A program made the translations under genes and the position numbers. A DNA stretch of 6,145 nt. It comes from an uncultured Eubacteriales bacterium. Lineage in GTDB: Bacteria > Bacillota > Clostridia > Oscillospirales > Acutalibacteraceae. The notes beneath the pieces are model-generated. The model was not told the DNA's origin and did not search any database. It saw nothing but the letters and a program-made list of their open reading frames with translations. Within the stretch, counting starts at the first letter, position 1; the number at the start of each line of letters is the position of its first letter. Below are positions 5,522 through 6,145 of the stretch, piece by piece. The stretch lies in contig CAKSIH010000030.1 in the NCBI GenBank assembly GCA_934462705.1, positions 1 through 6,145 of the forward strand, in the 5' to 3' direction.

Positions 5522-6145
5522 TCAACCATACAATTTAGCAAACTCACTAAAGTCAAAATCTGCATTCTTAGGCAGCCCATCCGCATATAACTCATTATTG
5601 AAATAACGATTTCTATAATTATAATTTGGATGCAATCTCTCCTCTACATCCGTTACACATTTTACCTTTTTACCTTCCAATCCATTAAATATGAAATATA
5701 GAGCATCTGGCTTAATATTAGAATGATCCATAATTAATGTATTATGTGTTGTTATAATCAATTGCCCTTTGATATTCTGAGAAACTGCTTTCATTAATTT
5801 CGCTGCCATCAAATCATGTATACCATTACCAAACTCATCAATAATGACACATTTTCCTGTAATAGCTACCATAAGATACGGTAGCAGATTCAATATCTCT
5901 TGTGTTCCACTCGACTCATAACGAAAGTCTATATCAAAATCAAGCGCATCTATCCTTTTATTTAGGAAAAGAGAATACCTGATTTTTCCATTCTTTTCTT
6001 CTCTATGATAAAAAGCTTTATTTACATCATCAAAAAGAGAGATAAAAAACTCGTTTATAAACTGTTCTATTTTATCAAGATTTTTTTCTTCTGACTTCTC
6101 TATGGTTCCACCTTCTAGATTCGCAAACACTGGACTAGCATAAAT
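5522..6145 (-). CDS. AAA15-family (COG1106/RloA-like) ATPase, 5' part outside the window
   Basis: This is the C-terminal 207 residues of an ABC-fold ATPase. The frame stays open to the right edge (I-Y-A-S-P precede a GTG at 6130), so that GTG is most likely an internal valine and not a start. Counting from the GTG codon, visible motifs are an ABC-signature-like ESSGTQ (residues 72-77), Walker B CVIIDEFGNGIHD (94-106) with the catalytic glutamate after the aspartate, and a switch histidine in ITTHNT (126-131). The Walker A P-loop must lie outside the window. The order signature, Walker B, H-loop is that of the SMC/Rad50/RecF-like AAA_15/AAA_21 group. These ATPases commonly form dimers and drive a nuclease or effector partner in defence loci. 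The usual RloB partner does not follow; an AlbA_2 protein begins 37 bases downstream. The family call is firm, the cellular role is not known. The gene ends with TGA. Confidence 0.88.
   Translation of the reverse strand: MYASPVFANLEGGTIEKSEEKNLDKIEQFINEFFISLFDDVNKAFYHREEKNGKIRYSLFLNKRIDALDFDIDFRYESSGTQEILNLLPYLMVAITGKCVIIDEFGNGIHDLMAAKLMKAVSQNIKGQLIITTHNTLIMDHSNIKPDALYFIFNGLEGKKVKCVTDVEERLHPNYNYRNRYFNNELYADGLPKNADFDFSEFAKLYG

Noticed and set aside
5528..5575. TTGACT with a TTGTAT-like -10 before the AlbA_2 gene
   Set aside because: The -35 match is good, but the -10 matches at only three of six positions and the site lies in the coding end of the ATPase gene. Not enough to call a promoter.
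6128..6130. GTG as the start codon of the right-most ATPase
   Set aside because: The frame is open upstream of it to the window edge, there is no SD sequence before it, and the protein would lack the Walker A region. The gene is cut by the window edge.

Overview
The window holds five genes, all on the minus strand, so transcription runs from right to left. The DNA is AT-rich. The genes start with ATG behind strong Shine-Dalgarno sequences of the AGGGAGG or GGAGGG type and are packed with short gaps or overlaps. This suits a low-GC Firmicute, probably of the Clostridia or Lachnospiraceae kind. The species cannot be read from the sequence. There are no rRNA, tRNA, CRISPR, transposase or integrase genes. 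The gene content is that of an accessory or defence island.

Right part (about 6145 to 3985): the C-terminal two thirds or so of an AAA15/COG1106-type (RloA-like) ABC-fold ATPase runs in from beyond the right edge. After 37 bases comes a complete AlbA_2 (Schlafen-type) / HATPase_c_4 / winged-helix protein of 499 residues. A short tandem repeat in its linker is a possible slippage site.

Centre and left (about 3984 to 211): after a gap of about 96 bases with a candidate promoter and two small inverted repeats, three genes overlap as one translationally coupled unit. They are a compact UvrD/Rep-like superfamily 1 helicase (about 477 residues), a DarT-type (DUF4433) nucleic-acid ADP-ribosyltransferase (226 residues), and an ADP-ribosylglycohydrolase (ARH/DraG family) with a C-terminal extension of about 170 residues (526 residues in all). 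This is the most interesting part of the window. It has the shape of a DarTG toxin-antitoxin or anti-phage system (toxin first, antitoxin second), but the DarG macrodomain is replaced by the unrelated ARH fold, and a helicase is locked in upstream. The simplest reading is that DarT modifies DNA or RNA with ADP-ribose, the ARH enzyme removes the mark, and the helicase supplies or senses single-stranded substrate. All of this is inference from families and gene order.

Left edge (1 to 210): no convincing gene. It holds a 10-bp-arm hairpin after the last gene, a direct repeat of TGCAACC, and a 24-bp imperfect palindrome followed by six T on the plus strand, which could be the terminator of a converging gene lying to the left.
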